A stretch of DNA of 20,310 bases, taken from a virus. Positions 6,173 to 14,992 of this stretch are shown here, piece after piece. The stretch is taken from positions 1 to 20,310 of IMG/VR virus record IMGVR_UViG_3300032213_000046; one strand, 5' to 3'. A program made the position numbers and the translations under genes. Within the stretch, counting starts at the first letter, position 1. Each line of letters begins with the position of its first letter. The notes below the pieces were generated by a model, which had not been told where the DNA came from, ran no database searches, and saw only the letters and a program-made list of their open reading frames with translations.

Positions 6173-6666
6173 TGGGTTACGCCAGCCAGCAGGGTCGCGC
6201 GAAAGTCAGTGCCAAAAGCCCGAGGGCAGCCGGTCAATGCGACCGTTGCGGTTTTTTGTATACTCACGCGGATCTCCGTTGGCAGTTTGATTGGCGCGGC
6301 GCGTCGCTTCAGAACACCCGCCTGCTTGTGTGCAGGTCGTGCGAGGACACGCCCCAGAACCAGCTTCGCGCCATTGTAGTGCCGGCTGATCCGATGCCGA
6401 TCCAGAACCCGCGCGTGCCGAACTACGCGCAGGCGGCGAGCAATACGCGCGTCACCTCCGGGCTGGATACCGTCAATCAAGAGACGGGCATTCCGGTTCC
6501 CGGTGGCAATACGCGCATCACGCAGAACGACGACACTCGTGTCACGCAGCAGACTGGCGAGCCGCCGGGTGGCCTCAACGAGCAGCCCGGCACGGACCCG
6601 AATGTTCCCGGTCCCGTCAATCTGCCTCCTAATAACACCTCCATTCCAGAGACAGGACCGCTCTAA
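6172..6666 (+). CDS. Zinc-ribbon-like phage protein with Pro-rich tail
   Basis: This is a 164-residue protein in two parts. Residues 20-60 hold two CxxC pairs (C23xxC26 and C54xxC57) around a YTHADLRWQFDWRG stretch, a typical four-cysteine zinc-binding knuckle. NQLRAIVVPADPMPIQNPR follows. The rest (about 80-164) is low in charge, rich in Pro, Asn, Thr and Gly, and probably disordered. I recall this CDRCGFxY...LVCRxCxD protein directly after adaptor genes in several proteobacterial phages, without an assigned role. The start overlaps the adaptor stop (TGATG) and its own stop overlaps the next ATG (TAATG), so it belongs to the tail gene operon. It could be a minor virion protein or an assembly factor. 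Confidence 0.8.
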   Translation: MGYASQQGRAKVSAKSPRAAGQCDRCGFLYTHADLRWQFDWRGASLQNTRLLVCRSCEDTPQNQLRAIVVPADPMPIQNPRVPNYAQAASNTRVTSGLDTVNQETGIPVPGGNTRITQNDDTRVTQQTGEPPGGLNEQPGTDPNVPGPVNLPPNNTSIPETGPL

Positions 6667-7274
6667 TGGCGAATGTCTTCTACGTATATGAGCATTGGCG
6701 TCTTGATAAAGACGAATGCTTCTACGTTGGAAAGGGCCGCGGTCGCCGAGCTTATGCGCGCTGGGGACGCAACATCCATTGGAAAAACATTGTCCAAAAA
6801 ATTGAATCCTCTGGATTCGGCTATGAAGTTCGACTTGTGGCCACTGGGCTGACAGAAGATGACGCCCTTGCCCTTGAGAAGGATAGAATCTTTTTTTGGA
6901 GGGAGATTGTTGATCTAGCCAACAAAACTGACGGTGGCGACGGCGTCAGTGGCTTGGTCATGACAGAAGAAGCCCGTAGAAAAATGTCTGAAAAAGCAAA
7001 AGGACGCCCCGGTGTTAAATCGATGCTGGGGAGAAAGCATTCACCCGAAACCCGCGCTAAAATGCGGGCGGCAAAATTAGGAAAAATTCCTAATAATTCT
7101 GGAAAAAAATACACTAAAAAGCCAATGTCAGATGAGCACAAGGCGAAGATATTTGAGTCTCGTAAAAATTATGTACCAAGCGCAGAAACTAGATCAAAAT
7201 TGTCTGAAAAGGCAAAACTTCAATGGATGGATCCATTGAAGAGGCCGCGTAGATTCAAAAAGGTGGAGGCTTAA
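6666..7274 (+). CDS. GIY-YIG homing endonuclease with NUMOD3 repeats (copy 2)
   Basis: This is a 202-residue paralogue of the enzyme at 4957. GIY-YIG domain: YVY (7-9), [12 protein letters not shown] (19-30), candidate catalytic Arg25/27/28, Glu71 in LALEKDRI, and the [10 protein letters not shown] signature (87-96). At least four NUMOD3-like helices follow (near residues 100, 127, 154 and 173), with a shared [10 protein letters not shown] core. The linker and tail are very Lys/Asn-rich, and the DNA from about 6960 to 7230 is clearly AT-rich against its neighbours, a sign of foreign origin. The ATG overlaps the previous stop (TAATG). The last codons contain AGGTGGAGG (7261-7269), the ribosome site of the fibre gene at 7277, so the insertion keeps downstream translation intact. 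No intron boundaries were seen; it is free-standing. Confidence 0.93.
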   Translation: MANVFYVYEHWRLDKDECFYVGKGRGRRAYARWGRNIHWKNIVQKIESSGFGYEVRLVATGLTEDDALALEKDRIFFWREIVDLANKTDGGDGVSGLVMTEEARRKMSEKAKGRPGVKSMLGRKHSPETRAKMRAAKLGKIPNNSGKKYTKKPMSDEHKAKIFESRKNYVPSAETRSKLSEKAKLQWMDPLKRPRRFKKVEA

Positions 7275-7276
7275 CC

Positions 7277-10132
7277 GTGTCCTTAGTCCAAATCCCCAAT
7301 CTTCCCGCCGCCATCAGCCTCAACGGGACCGAGCAGCTCGAAGCCGTGCAGGCGGGAACGTCTGTTCGCATCACGACTGCGCAGATTGGGGCGCTCACGC
7401 CCACTGGCCCGATTGGCCCCACTGGTCCGACTGGCTCAACCGGCCCCACTGGACCATCTGGCGGCCCCATTGGCCCGACCGGCCCCACTGGTGCGACTGG
7501 TCCCACCGGCATTACAGGCCCCACGGGTCCGCAGGGCGTTGTCGGTCCCACGGGCGTTGCAGGCCCCACCGGTCCGCAGGGCATTGTCGGCCCCACCGGT
7601 GCGACTGGCGCGGCGTCCTCTGTGGCTGGCCCCACCGGCCCCACTGGCTTGCAGGGTCCGCAGGGCTTGCAGGGTGTTCAGGGCAATATTGGCCCCACGG
7701 GTCCATCTGGTCCCACCGGTCCGCAGGGGCAGTTTGGTGGTCCGACTGGCCCGACTGGAAGCGTTGGCCCGACTGGTCCCACCGGCCCCACCGGCCCCAC
7801 CGGCCTTACCGGTCCTACTGGTCCCGCTGGTCCCACCGGCCCCACGGGGACTATTTCGGCGGCGGGCTCTACCACGCAAATCCTCTACAACAATGCTGGC
7901 GCGGTCGCTGGTGCTGCTGGCTTGACGACGGACGGCACGACTCTCACGGTTTCAGGGTCTTCGGCTGGCAGCCTTGTCCGCATCACGCAGACGGGTACGG
8001 GCGCTGGTAGTAACGCACTCGTCGTCGAGGACAGCGCGAACCCGGATAGCAGTCCGTTTGTTGTGAATGCGGATGGTCGCGTCCTGTCCGGGCTTACTAC
8101 GCCTGTAACCGGGTCATTTGGAAACATACCGGGTTTCCAGATCAACTCTCAATTTAACGTGCAGGCTTTGGCGCTTATGCGCTACGCCAACAACCAGTTT
8201 GGGGCAGATGTTGACCTTCTAAAGTCTCGCGGGACGCCGGTCGGCACTCAGGGTATCGTTCAATCTGGAGATCAGGTTTCGAACCTTATTTCTTCTGCAT
8301 CTGACGGAACCCAGTTCCTTAATCTAGCGACTATTAGCGCACTTGTTGATGGCACCCCCGGCACGAACGACATGCCGGGCCGCCTCGTGTTTTTCACGAG
8401 GCCAAGCGGTGTTGGCGGCGCAATAACCGAGCGTATGCGCATCACGAGCGCGGGCTTCGTCGGCATCGGCCCCGGAGCCACCAATCCCACTAACTCTCTC
8501 AACGTCATCGGTCACAACGAGTTCACGCTTGGACTCACCGCGCAGACCAGTTCTACGCAGACGCCGATTTTGAACCACCCAGTTGTCCTCCTCGCGAACA
8601 CCAGTTCGGCGGCGGGGAACGGTCTGGGCCTCCGTTTCCAGATCGCTGACACCGGCAGCGTGGTGCGTACATCGGGCGGCATCGGAACGGTTGCGACGGC
8701 CAAGGACGCCAGCAGCGTCACTGCCGACATGTACTTCTACACTGGCACGACGCCGCAGGAGCGTATGCGTATTACGAGCGGGGGGCGTGTTGGTATTGGC
8801 GGCATTACGAACCCTGCCGTAAACCTTGATGTGTTTGTTGCTTCCCGCGCATCTGGAAGCGACGGGTCTTTTGCCCAGATGAACGGCGGCAACATAGACG
8901 GCGCAAGCATCCAACTTACTCGTGCTGGTTCCGCTTCTCAGAACGCTTTCCTCGGCCAATTCCAAGGTACGCTCTTCCTCAAGAACCTTGATAGCGGCCC
9001 CATAGTCTTCACGAATACGACCGGCGACACTGAGCGTATGCGTATTACGTCTCCGGGTCGCGTTCTGGTTGGCCTTTCCTCGACTGCGACCGCTGGTGTT
9101 AACACCGCGGCGCTTGGCTCCGCCTTCTTTCAGGCCATCGGCGACGGCAACGAGCGCTCTCAGATCTCCGTCTCTCGTTTCTCTGCAGATAACGACAGGC
9201 CGAGAGTGACGTTTATCAAGTCCCGCAGCGCCACTGCTGGAACCAACGCCCTAGTCTCAAACGGCGATAGCCTTGGTGAAATCTGCTTCCTCGGGGCAGA
9301 CGGAGGCTCATCCACCGCATATCCCATCGCCGCCACAATAAGTTCGTTTGTCGACGGCGCCCCCGGTCAGAACGCCGGGACTTTCACTGTCGGCCTTTCG
9401 TATCGTATCTTGTCGATTGGCACGACCGACTTTACGCTGATCGGCGCGGCATCGAAGACTGTTGGTATCACGTTCACTGCTACTGGGGCCGGTAGCGGGA
9501 CTGGCACCGCCATCCTAACGACTGGCGACATGCCCGGTCGCATCGTGTTCAGCACGACGGCCGACGGCGCTTCGACACCGACTGAGCGTATGCGCATCAC
9601 GAGCGCGGGTGACGTTCTCGTTAACCGCGCCGCTTCTGGTATCGGCGCAAAGCTAGAGGTCCAGAACGACACAGGAAACGCGCACATTGCGACGTTCGCG
9701 GTTTCGGACACGATCCGCCCCACCACTATTAACGTGCGGTTTAGGGCTGGCGCAACAGCGGTTCAGAGCGGCGACGTTCTCGGCATAACCCAGTTTCGTG
9801 GGTTTGATGGTGCAAGCACCATCATCGCTGCGCAGATTTCCTCGGAGGTCGATGGCACCCCCGGCACGAACGATATGCCCGGTCGCCTCTCGTTCAGTAC
9901 GACCGCGGACGGCGCGAGCGCGCCCACGGAGCGTATGCGCATCACGAACGGAGGAAACTTCGGTTTCCGCACGACGGACCAGTTCGGCAGCGGCGTTGGT
10001 GTCATCGGCGTTGCCAACGCTACGACCGTCCCCACCACAAACCCGACAGGCGGCGGCGTCCTCTATGTGGAAGGCGGCGCACTGAAGTATCGCGGATCGT
10101 CCGGCACTGTTACAACTATCGCAAACGCCTAA
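7277..10132 (+). CDS. Collagen-like tail fibre protein 1
   Basis: This is a 951-residue fibre. Residues 1-40 form an N-terminal module ([20 protein letters not shown]...[10 protein letters not shown]) that I recall from other phage fibres, probably the virion attachment end. Residues 41-193 are Gly-X-Y collagen-like repeats dominated by GPT, with one break near residue 116. After a [12 protein letters not shown] linker, the shaft holds five ERMRIT(S/N)xG repeats (residues 385, 495, 586, 770 and 885) and [13 protein letters not shown] modules (358, 859), one of them split by a 51-codon insert (700-750). No S74-type chaperone domain is seen at the C-terminus ([19 protein letters not shown]). 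It starts at GTG with AGGTGGAGG 7 nt upstream. Likely a trimeric receptor-binding or branching fibre; the target is unknown. Confidence 0.9.
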   Translation: MSLVQIPNLPAAISLNGTEQLEAVQAGTSVRITTAQIGALTPTGPIGPTGPTGSTGPTGPSGGPIGPTGPTGATGPTGITGPTGPQGVVGPTGVAGPTGPQGIVGPTGATGAASSVAGPTGPTGLQGPQGLQGVQGNIGPTGPSGPTGPQGQFGGPTGPTGSVGPTGPTGPTGPTGLTGPTGPAGPTGPTGTISAAGSTTQILYNNAGAVAGAAGLTTDGTTLTVSGSSAGSLVRITQTGTGAGSNALVVEDSANPDSSPFVVNADGRVLSGLTTPVTGSFGNIPGFQINSQFNVQALALMRYANNQFGADVDLLKSRGTPVGTQGIVQSGDQVSNLISSASDGTQFLNLATISALVDGTPGTNDMPGRLVFFTRPSGVGGAITERMRITSAGFVGIGPGATNPTNSLNVIGHNEFTLGLTAQTSSTQTPILNHPVVLLANTSSAAGNGLGLRFQIADTGSVVRTSGGIGTVATAKDASSVTADMYFYTGTTPQERMRITSGGRVGIGGITNPAVNLDVFVASRASGSDGSFAQMNGGNIDGASIQLTRAGSASQNAFLGQFQGTLFLKNLDSGPIVFTNTTGDTERMRITSPGRVLVGLSSTATAGVNTAALGSAFFQAIGDGNERSQISVSRFSADNDRPRVTFIKSRSATAGTNALVSNGDSLGEICFLGADGGSSTAYPIAATISSFVDGAPGQNAGTFTVGLSYRILSIGTTDFTLIGAASKTVGITFTATGAGSGTGTAILTTGDMPGRIVFSTTADGASTPTERMRITSAGDVLVNRAASGIGAKLEVQNDTGNAHIATFAVSDTIRPTTINVRFRAGATAVQSGDVLGITQFRGFDGASTIIAAQISSEVDGTPGTNDMPGRLSFSTTADGASAPTERMRITNGGNFGFRTTDQFGSGVGVIGVANATTVPTTNPTGGGVLYVEGGALKYRGSSGTVTTIANA
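7397..7855 (+). repeat. Collagen-like triplet repeat region (fibre 1)
   Basis: About 150 codons of Gly-X-Y triplets, with more than twenty GPT triplets and a few GPQ, GPS and GAT variants. Threonine fills the Y position where animal collagen has hydroxyproline. At DNA level it is a degenerate 9-bp periodicity with consensus GGNCCNACN. The minus strand reads as P-V-G triplets, which makes long open frames there meaningless. Confidence 0.95.
9374..9526 (+). repeat. 51-codon beta module inserted inside a shaft repeat (fibre 1)
   Basis: The shaft motif [13 protein letters not shown] occurs intact at 8348 and 9851. At 9353 it reads DGAPGQN, is interrupted by 153 bp, then resumes at 9527 with DMPGRI. 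The insert carries [20 protein letters not shown] and [15 protein letters not shown], a module I recall as free-moving among phage fibres. Confidence 0.75.
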
Positions 10133-10145
10133 AAGGAGGCATACC

Positions 10146-10472
10146 ATGGCTATCGCGTTCTCTTGGACCTTCCCGCAGTTCGACGTTGCCCCGTCCGAAG
10201 ACGGCCTGTCTCAGGTTGTCAAGACGATCCATTGGCGTCTTGACGCCATTGATAGCGGCATCACTGCCGGCGCGTACGGCACCGTTGCCCTTGGCGCGCC
10301 GTCGCCTGATAACTTCACTCCCTACGCCGACATCACCGAGCAGTGGGCCATTGACCAGACTTCGCCCCTGATCAATCTTCCCGAGGTCGAGGCTGCCCTT
10401 GCCGGCGAGATAGCCAAGAAGAAGAACCCGCCGGTCGTTCCACTGATTCCCCCGTTCGCGCAGGGCTCGTGA
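10146..10472 (+). CDS. Small virion-associated protein (cyanophage-like, VVxTxHWR type)
   Basis: This is a 108-residue protein with AAAAGGAGG (10131-10139) upstream of ATG 10146. The pattern is an N-terminal FSWTFPQFDV strand, then LSQVVKTIHWRLDAID (about residues 20-35), AYGTVALGAPSPDNFTPY and ITEQWAID, with a short helical tail ending in Pro. I recall the same order (VVxTxHWRxxA...YGTxxL...FxPYxxLTE) from short proteins encoded next to fibre genes in cyanophages and other marine phages, listed as a domain of unknown function (DUF7936, from memory). No catalytic residue stands out. It lies between the fibre and the glycosyltransferase, so it may be a fibre accessory or chaperone, but that is position-based inference. 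Confidence 0.7.
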   Translation: MAIAFSWTFPQFDVAPSEDGLSQVVKTIHWRLDAIDSGITAGAYGTVALGAPSPDNFTPYADITEQWAIDQTSPLINLPEVEAALAGEIAKKKNPPVVPLIPPFAQGS

Positions 10473-10476
10473 TCCT

Positions 10477-11544
10477 ATGAAGATCTGCATCTACGCGATC
10501 AGCAAGAACGAAGCGCATTTCGTGGATCGCTTTTGCGACTCCGCGAAAGACGCAGATCTCATCCTCATTGCGGATACGGGGTCATCAGATGATACGGCTG
10601 CAAAAGCTCGCGAGCGTGGCGCTGCCGTATACGACATCTGCATTACTCCTTGGCGTTTTGATCTTGCCCGGAATGCTGCTCTTGCTCTTGTCCCGGCTGA
10701 TGTTGATGTCTGCATCTCCCTAGACCTAGACGAGGTTCTGGAGCCGGGTTGGCGCGAAGAGATCGAGCGTGTGTGGGAGTTGGGCGAGACGACCCGGCTT
10801 CGGTACATGTTCGACTGGGGCTGCGGGATCAAGTTCCGGTACGAGAAGATCCATGCCCGGCATGGGTATCGGTGGCATCACCCGTGTCATGAGTATCCGG
10901 TCCCGGACGGACGCATCACAGAGGTCTGGGCCGACACCGACGCGTTGCTGGTGTCGCATCATCCGGACCCCACCAAGAGCCGTGGCCAATACATCGGCCT
11001 TTTGGCCATCTCGGTGCAGGAAGACCCGCACTGCCCGCGTAACGCTTTCTATTACGCTCGCGAGCTGACCTTCCATAATCAGTGGGAGGCTGCCATTACG
11101 GCGTTGAAGCGCTACTTGGATCTGCCGGCGGCGACATGGCAGAACGAGCGGTGCTACGCGATGCGCCTGCTCGGAAAGTCCCACCAAGAACTCGGCAACT
11201 CATACGAGGCCGAGAAGTGGCTCCATATGGCTTGCGGCGAGGCCCCCAACACGCGAGAGCCGTGGTGCGATCTCGCCATGCTGATGTATCGCCAGAGCCG
11301 CTGGGAGGAGTGCTTTGCGGCCTCCACGCGGGCTCTGCGGGTCGTGGACAAGGACTTCGTTTATACCTGCGACCCGGCGGTTTGGGGCTATTGGCCGCAT
11401 GATTTGGCAGCCATTTCGTCTTGGAATCTTGGCCTGAAAAATCTCGCCGTGTATCATGCTACTAACGCTGTTTCGTTTGCGCCGGACGACGACCGGCTGC
11501 TCAATAATCTAAACCTCATGCGTGCCGATGAGGAAAAGACGTGA
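10477..11544 (+). CDS. Family 2-type glycosyltransferase with helical (TPR-like) C-terminal region
   Basis: This is a 355-residue cytoplasmic enzyme. The N-terminal GT-A fold (residues 1-90) shows the classic elements: AISKNEAHFVDRF (7-19), IADTGSSDDTAAKARERGAAVY (31-52), a WRFDLARNAAL stretch (59-69) and the metal/nucleotide-sugar site SLDLDE (81-86). An aromatic, His-rich middle (about 100-165, HHPCHEYPVPDG) may form the acceptor site. Residues about 185-345 look like helical TPR-type repeats (AFYYARELTFHNQWEAAITALKRYL; LGKSHQELGNSYEAEKWL), as in many SunS-like protein glycosyltransferases. It begins 4 nt after the preceding stop without a clear Shine-Dalgarno, so coupling is likely. Flanked by two collagen-like fibre genes, it may glycosylate fibre threonines or host surface polymers. 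The acceptor is not proven. Confidence 0.85.
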   Translation: MKICIYAISKNEAHFVDRFCDSAKDADLILIADTGSSDDTAAKARERGAAVYDICITPWRFDLARNAALALVPADVDVCISLDLDEVLEPGWREEIERVWELGETTRLRYMFDWGCGIKFRYEKIHARHGYRWHHPCHEYPVPDGRITEVWADTDALLVSHHPDPTKSRGQYIGLLAISVQEDPHCPRNAFYYARELTFHNQWEAAITALKRYLDLPAATWQNERCYAMRLLGKSHQELGNSYEAEKWLHMACGEAPNTREPWCDLAMLMYRQSRWEECFAASTRALRVVDKDFVYTCDPAVWGYWPHDLAAISSWNLGLKNLAVYHATNAVSFAPDDDRLLNNLNLMRADEEKT

Positions 11545-11552
11545 GGATGGCG

Positions 11553-11798
11553 ATGGACACGCAATTCCTTTTCAACCTGTTTTCCGGGCTTGCTATCGGC
11601 GTTGGCGGTTGGTTGGCGCGACAATTGTGGGACAGTGTCCAGAAGCTGAAGGAGGATGTCCACCAGATCGAGGTGGATCTCCCCCGGCACTACATCCGCA
11701 AGGATGAGTTCAAGGATGTTCTGAAAGAGATAAGAGACATCCAAGCGGAGATCTTCCGCAAGATCGATGAGCTTCGCAAGGAAAAGGCTGACAAGTAA
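11553..11798 (+). CDS. Small membrane protein with coiled coil, holin candidate
   Basis: This is an 81-residue protein. ATG 11553 fits GAGG (11543-11546) at 6 nt; in-frame GTG 11541 and ATG 11547 are alternatives. Residues 4-24 ([21 protein letters not shown]) form one hydrophobic segment. A charged amphipathic region follows, with [20 protein letters not shown] and a Lys/Glu-rich end, predicted helical or coiled coil. I recall this GWxxRxLWxxVxxLxxDxxxL...YxRKDEF type from many phages, where it sits in the tail/lysis region and is often called a hypothetical or holin-like protein. One membrane span plus a cytoplasmic or periplasmic coil fits a class III holin or pinholin, but no lysis gene is directly adjacent: the tailspike lies between it and the amidase. 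Confidence 0.7.
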   Translation: MDTQFLFNLFSGLAIGVGGWLARQLWDSVQKLKEDVHQIEVDLPRHYIRKDEFKDVLKEIRDIQAEIFRKIDELRKEKADK

Positions 11799-14700
11799 TG
11801 GCCAATGACCGGGTCGCGATTTGGGGAACTGGCCTAAAGTTTGGTCGCAAGCCTGCGTCCAACGAGGTTCTTCTTGGCAACGGTCAAGACTTTACGCTAA
11901 CCGCGTCGTCTGCGCTTGGTATCACAGGCCCGACCGGACCCACCGGTCCATTTGGTCCAACCGGCCCAACTGGCGTACCCGGAACCAGCTTTATCATTAA
12001 GGGCTCAGTCGCAACTGTTGGTGACTTGCCAAGTTCTGGAAACACTGTCGGCGACGCCTACATCGTCACAGCGACGCAGGATCTCTACGTTTGGAACGGC
12101 ACGGCGTGGACGAACGTCGGTAAGGTCGTCGGCCCCACAGGCCCCACGGGTGCCCTTGGCCCCACGGGTCCGACAGGCGTGGGCGGACCTACTGGTGCAG
12201 TTGGTAACACCGGACCGGTCGGGCCTGCGGGGCCAACAGGTCCAACGGGTTCAACTGGTTTGGCTGGGGCAACTGGCCCTACTGGTCCGACGGGCGCGTC
12301 CGGGTTTATCGGCCCTGTCGGCCCTACTGGCCCGGCTGGCGCGGTTGGGACGACCGGTCCCACAGGCCCCACAGGAGCTAGCGGCGCTGTGGGTAGTACG
12401 GGTCCGACTGGCCCAACGGGCTCGACTGGATTGTCTGGCCCAACCGGGCCGACCGGCTCGACTGGGGCTGGTGGCCCTACTGGCCCAACTGGTTCGACTG
12501 GTTCAACAGGGGCTGGTGGTCCAACCGGCCCGACGGGATCGACAGGGATTAGTGGTCCTACTGGCCCGACTGGCCCGACTGGAGTCTCGGGCCCAACCGG
12601 CCCGACGGGATCGACAGGGATTGGTGGTCCTACTGGCCCGACGGGCTCCGTGGGCTCTCTTGGCCCCACTGGACCCACCGGTGCGAGCGGGACCAGCTTC
12701 ACAATTAAGGGGACGGTTCCCACAGTTGGCGACTTGCCAAGTTCCGGCAATACCGTCGGTGATGCGTATATCGTGTCGGCCACGCAGGAACTTTATGTTT
12801 GGGATGGCACGGCGTGGGACAATCTTGGTCAGATTGTCGGTCCAACTGGATCGGTTGGCCCGACTGGGCCGACTGGCTCTACGGGATTGTCCGGCCCCAC
12901 TGGTCCCACATCGACTGTGGCGGGCCCAACCGGTCCGACAGGCGCGATAGGTGCTGGAGGTCCTACTGGACCTACTGGTGCAATTGGAGGTTCCGGTCCA
13001 ACCGGTCCGACAGGCGCGATAGGTGTTGGAGGTCCTACTGGGCCTACTGGTGCAATTGGAGGTTCCGGTCCAACCGGCCCGACAGGCGCGATAGGTGTTG
13101 GAGGTCCTACTGGGCCTACTGGTGCAATTGGAGGTTCCGGTCCAACCGGCCCGACCGGCACGACAGGTTTACGAGGGCCAACCGGCCCGACGGGACCAAC
13201 CGGGCCGACAGGCGCAACGCCGCCAATCGGTGGGGCTAATACGCAAGTTCAGTACAACGCGGCTGGTGCGCTGGCCGGTTCATCTAGCCTTGTGTTTGAC
13301 TACACAAACTCTCGTCTTGGTGTTGGCACATCCACCCCGGCACAGCGGCTGGATGTTTTCGGAACGATTGCCAAGAATGGCGTGACCATCACGCCGTGGA
13401 TCAACGTCAAGACGGACTTCGGCGCGGTCGGAAACGGCTCTTTTGATGATACCACCGCCATCAACAATGCGATTGCGGCGGCCAATAGTAGCCCATCTGT
13501 GATTTATTTCCCGCCGGGGACATACAGGGTTACTGGAGCCCTCACGACGATCACGGGGAATGGCGTAACCATTCTCGGAAGTGGCGAACGCGTGAGTATT
13601 ATCAGGCAGGGATCAACCACAAATAATACATTTACGTTCAGAGGCCAGTTCAACTACATTCGGGACATCATGTTCAGCCCGTCTGTCTTCCAAACAGACG
13701 GGTATGCTGTCGTTTTTGGCCCAAGTTGTTTTGGCGGCGGTGCTTCTAATGTATTCGTTGAATACGCTAACTCTGGCTTCAATGTTGTCTCATCAACCTC
13801 AATTGAACTCAACAATATAGAACTGCGTTATTTGACGGGGGCGTTTGGTATTCGTTATGCCGGAACTTCAATTGAGGCAGCCTCGAAGCTGGTGCTCCGC
13901 GACGTTATTGGCGACAATCCGTGGGTGTTGGGTGACCCATCATCGTACTCTCAGATCAGAGGGAATCTCGCAAACAGTACAGCCTATGCGCTGAAGGATA
14001 TTGTAATCTCGAATGGTTGGTTGTGGCAATGCACGACGGCTGGAACGTCTGCGGCTTCCGCCTCTCTTACTGTTCCATCCACAAACGCCACCGCTTGGAC
14101 AACGACATCTGTCACGTCTGGGACTGCCGCATTCCGCGCTCTGTCTCGCACAAACTTGGCGTGGATTGTTCAGGATAGCTACGGTAATAGTCTTACTGTG
14201 GAGCACGTTGCTGTTGTTAATGGCGGATATGGATTTCGTATGACGGACTCCGCTGCCGCACCTTCTTCCTACCCGTCCTGGGCGTATTGTTTTGATATGG
14301 AGTGCGACCACAACTACTTCGCTGGCGTGGATCTGGTGGGAGGTCGCGGTTACAACGTCACTCAGGGCTGGTTCGGGTCTATTTGGGCTGGAAATGTTGT
14401 AAACATCAACCCATCCTATAAGGGCGAGGTTATATTGGCCAATTGCCGCGTCCTTGGTGGCGCTCAACACGGTGTCCTCATCAACGGAGGCACTGATCAC
14501 AAAATAATCAACTCATACGTTGTCGCTAACAGCCAATCTTCGTCCGGCACGTTTAATGGCATAACTGTCGCGTCTGAAATTGATAGGTTCTCAATTGTGG
14601 CAAACAATTTGGGTCAAACGGTCAATCACAGCCTTGGTCAGGGTTACGGACTTTTCATTTCTAACGGCTGCACAAATTACACGGTTCAGGGTAACATCCT

Positions 14701-14983
14701 TTCTGGTAATGTGACCGCCGGTATTTTCGCCGGCGTGCCAGCGACCGCATGCAGTTTTACCGCAACACAGGCTGCCCATACACTTACTGTCTCTGCTGTT
14801 TCGTCTGGCTCGTTGCAGGTCGGCGCGCTCATCGTCGGGGCTGGTGTCCCCTACAACACGCGCATCGATGCGTTTGGTACAGGAACCGGCGGCATAGGCA
14901 CATATGTTGTTAGCAACGCGGCCACCGTTTCTCCGGGCGTTGCGATGACCTCGACCAACAGTTTTATCTTTGGAAACATGTGA
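11798..14983 (+). CDS. Collagen-like tailspike with pectate-lyase-type beta-helix
   Basis: This is a 1061-residue protein, with its start overlapping the previous stop (TAATG). Layout: residues 1-40, short N-terminal anchor ([19 protein letters not shown]); then GPT-rich collagen-like blocks (about 42-61, 111-297 and 347-480) separated by two copies of a 49-residue module (62-110 and 298-346, with [17 protein letters not shown]). A linker [13 protein letters not shown] follows, then [11 protein letters not shown]. From residue 534 the sequence [18 protein letters not shown]...[13 protein letters not shown] is the start of a pectate-lyase/GH28-like right-handed beta-helix running to about 985. 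A carbohydrate-binding-like insert lies near 725-790, and a C-terminal [17 protein letters not shown] module ends it. It probably binds or degrades a host polysaccharide; catalytic residues could not be assigned. Confidence 0.9.
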   Translation: MANDRVAIWGTGLKFGRKPASNEVLLGNGQDFTLTASSALGITGPTGPTGPFGPTGPTGVPGTSFIIKGSVATVGDLPSSGNTVGDAYIVTATQDLYVWNGTAWTNVGKVVGPTGPTGALGPTGPTGVGGPTGAVGNTGPVGPAGPTGPTGSTGLAGATGPTGPTGASGFIGPVGPTGPAGAVGTTGPTGPTGASGAVGSTGPTGPTGSTGLSGPTGPTGSTGAGGPTGPTGSTGSTGAGGPTGPTGSTGISGPTGPTGPTGVSGPTGPTGSTGIGGPTGPTGSVGSLGPTGPTGASGTSFTIKGTVPTVGDLPSSGNTVGDAYIVSATQELYVWDGTAWDNLGQIVGPTGSVGPTGPTGSTGLSGPTGPTSTVAGPTGPTGAIGAGGPTGPTGAIGGSGPTGPTGAIGVGGPTGPTGAIGGSGPTGPTGAIGVGGPTGPTGAIGGSGPTGPTGTTGLRGPTGPTGPTGPTGATPPIGGANTQVQYNAAGALAGSSSLVFDYTNSRLGVGTSTPAQRLDVFGTIAKNGVTITPWINVKTDFGAVGNGSFDDTTAINNAIAAANSSPSVIYFPPGTYRVTGALTTITGNGVTILGSGERVSIIRQGSTTNNTFTFRGQFNYIRDIMFSPSVFQTDGYAVVFGPSCFGGGASNVFVEYANSGFNVVSSTSIELNNIELRYLTGAFGIRYAGTSIEAASKLVLRDVIGDNPWVLGDPSSYSQIRGNLANSTAYALKDIVISNGWLWQCTTAGTSAASASLTVPSTNATAWTTTSVTSGTAAFRALSRTNLAWIVQDSYGNSLTVEHVAVVNGGYGFRMTDSAAAPSSYPSWAYCFDMECDHNYFAGVDLVGGRGYNVTQGWFGSIWAGNVVNINPSYKGEVILANCRVLGGAQHGVLINGGTDHKIINSYVVANSQSSSGTFNGITVASEIDRFSIVANNLGQTVNHSLGQGYGLFISNGCTNYTVQGNILSGNVTAGIFAGVPATACSFTATQAAHTLTVSAVSSGSLQVGALIVGAGVPYNTRIDAFGTGTGGIGTYVVSNAATVSPGVAMTSTNSFIFGNM
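11981..12835 (+). repeat. Two copies of a 147-bp fibre module (11981-12127 and 12689-12835)
   Basis: Both copies encode GTSF(I/T)IKG, a shared [17 protein letters not shown] core, SATQ(D/E)LYVW and a GTAW segment. They are highly similar in protein, but many codon third positions differ, so the duplication is not recent or was converted with a divergent copy. Collagen-like triplets lie between them. Confidence 0.85.
12521..12664 (+). repeat. Older pair of 72-bp collagen repeats
   Basis: Copies start at 12521 and 12593. Their first 50 bases agree with one mismatch, and the rest has diverged. The 72-bp period equals that of the array at 12941, i.e. eight Gly-X-Y triplets. Confidence 0.7.
12941..13156 (+). 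repeat. Three near-identical 72-bp tandem repeats inside the tailspike
   Basis: Units start at 12941, 13013 and 13085 and each encodes 24 residues (eight Gly-X-Y triplets, including [19 protein letters not shown]). The second and third differ only at the last base, and the first differs from them at three positions. Such identity at synonymous sites points to recent slippage or unequal recombination. Confidence 0.93.
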
Positions 14984-14992
14984 GGTGATGTG

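Noticed and set aside
6666-6683. Captured fibre-gene start in the second endonuclease, as seen in the first
   Set aside because: MANVF and the fibre start MSLVQ share only two residues, so capture cannot be claimed here.
4957-7274. Group I intron around either endonuclease gene
   Set aside because: Both endonuclease genes sit directly between complete genes with overlapping starts and stops. There is no split gene and no room for intron core structure.
12085-12783. Long minus-strand open frame rich in Pro-Val-Gly triplets (also at 7255-7644 and 12829-13161)
   Set aside because: It is the mirror of the collagen triplets: the GGNCCNACN repeat read backwards also avoids stops and gives P-V-G repeats. 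There is no ribosome site or independent context.
11916-12950. Plus-strand alternate frame of 344 codons inside the tailspike gene
   Set aside because: It arises from the low-complexity repeat, has biased Arg/Leu/Ala composition, and lies fully inside a well-supported gene in another frame.
12941-13156. CRISPR-like array
   Set aside because: The repeats are directly tandem with no unique spacers and encode collagen triplets in frame.
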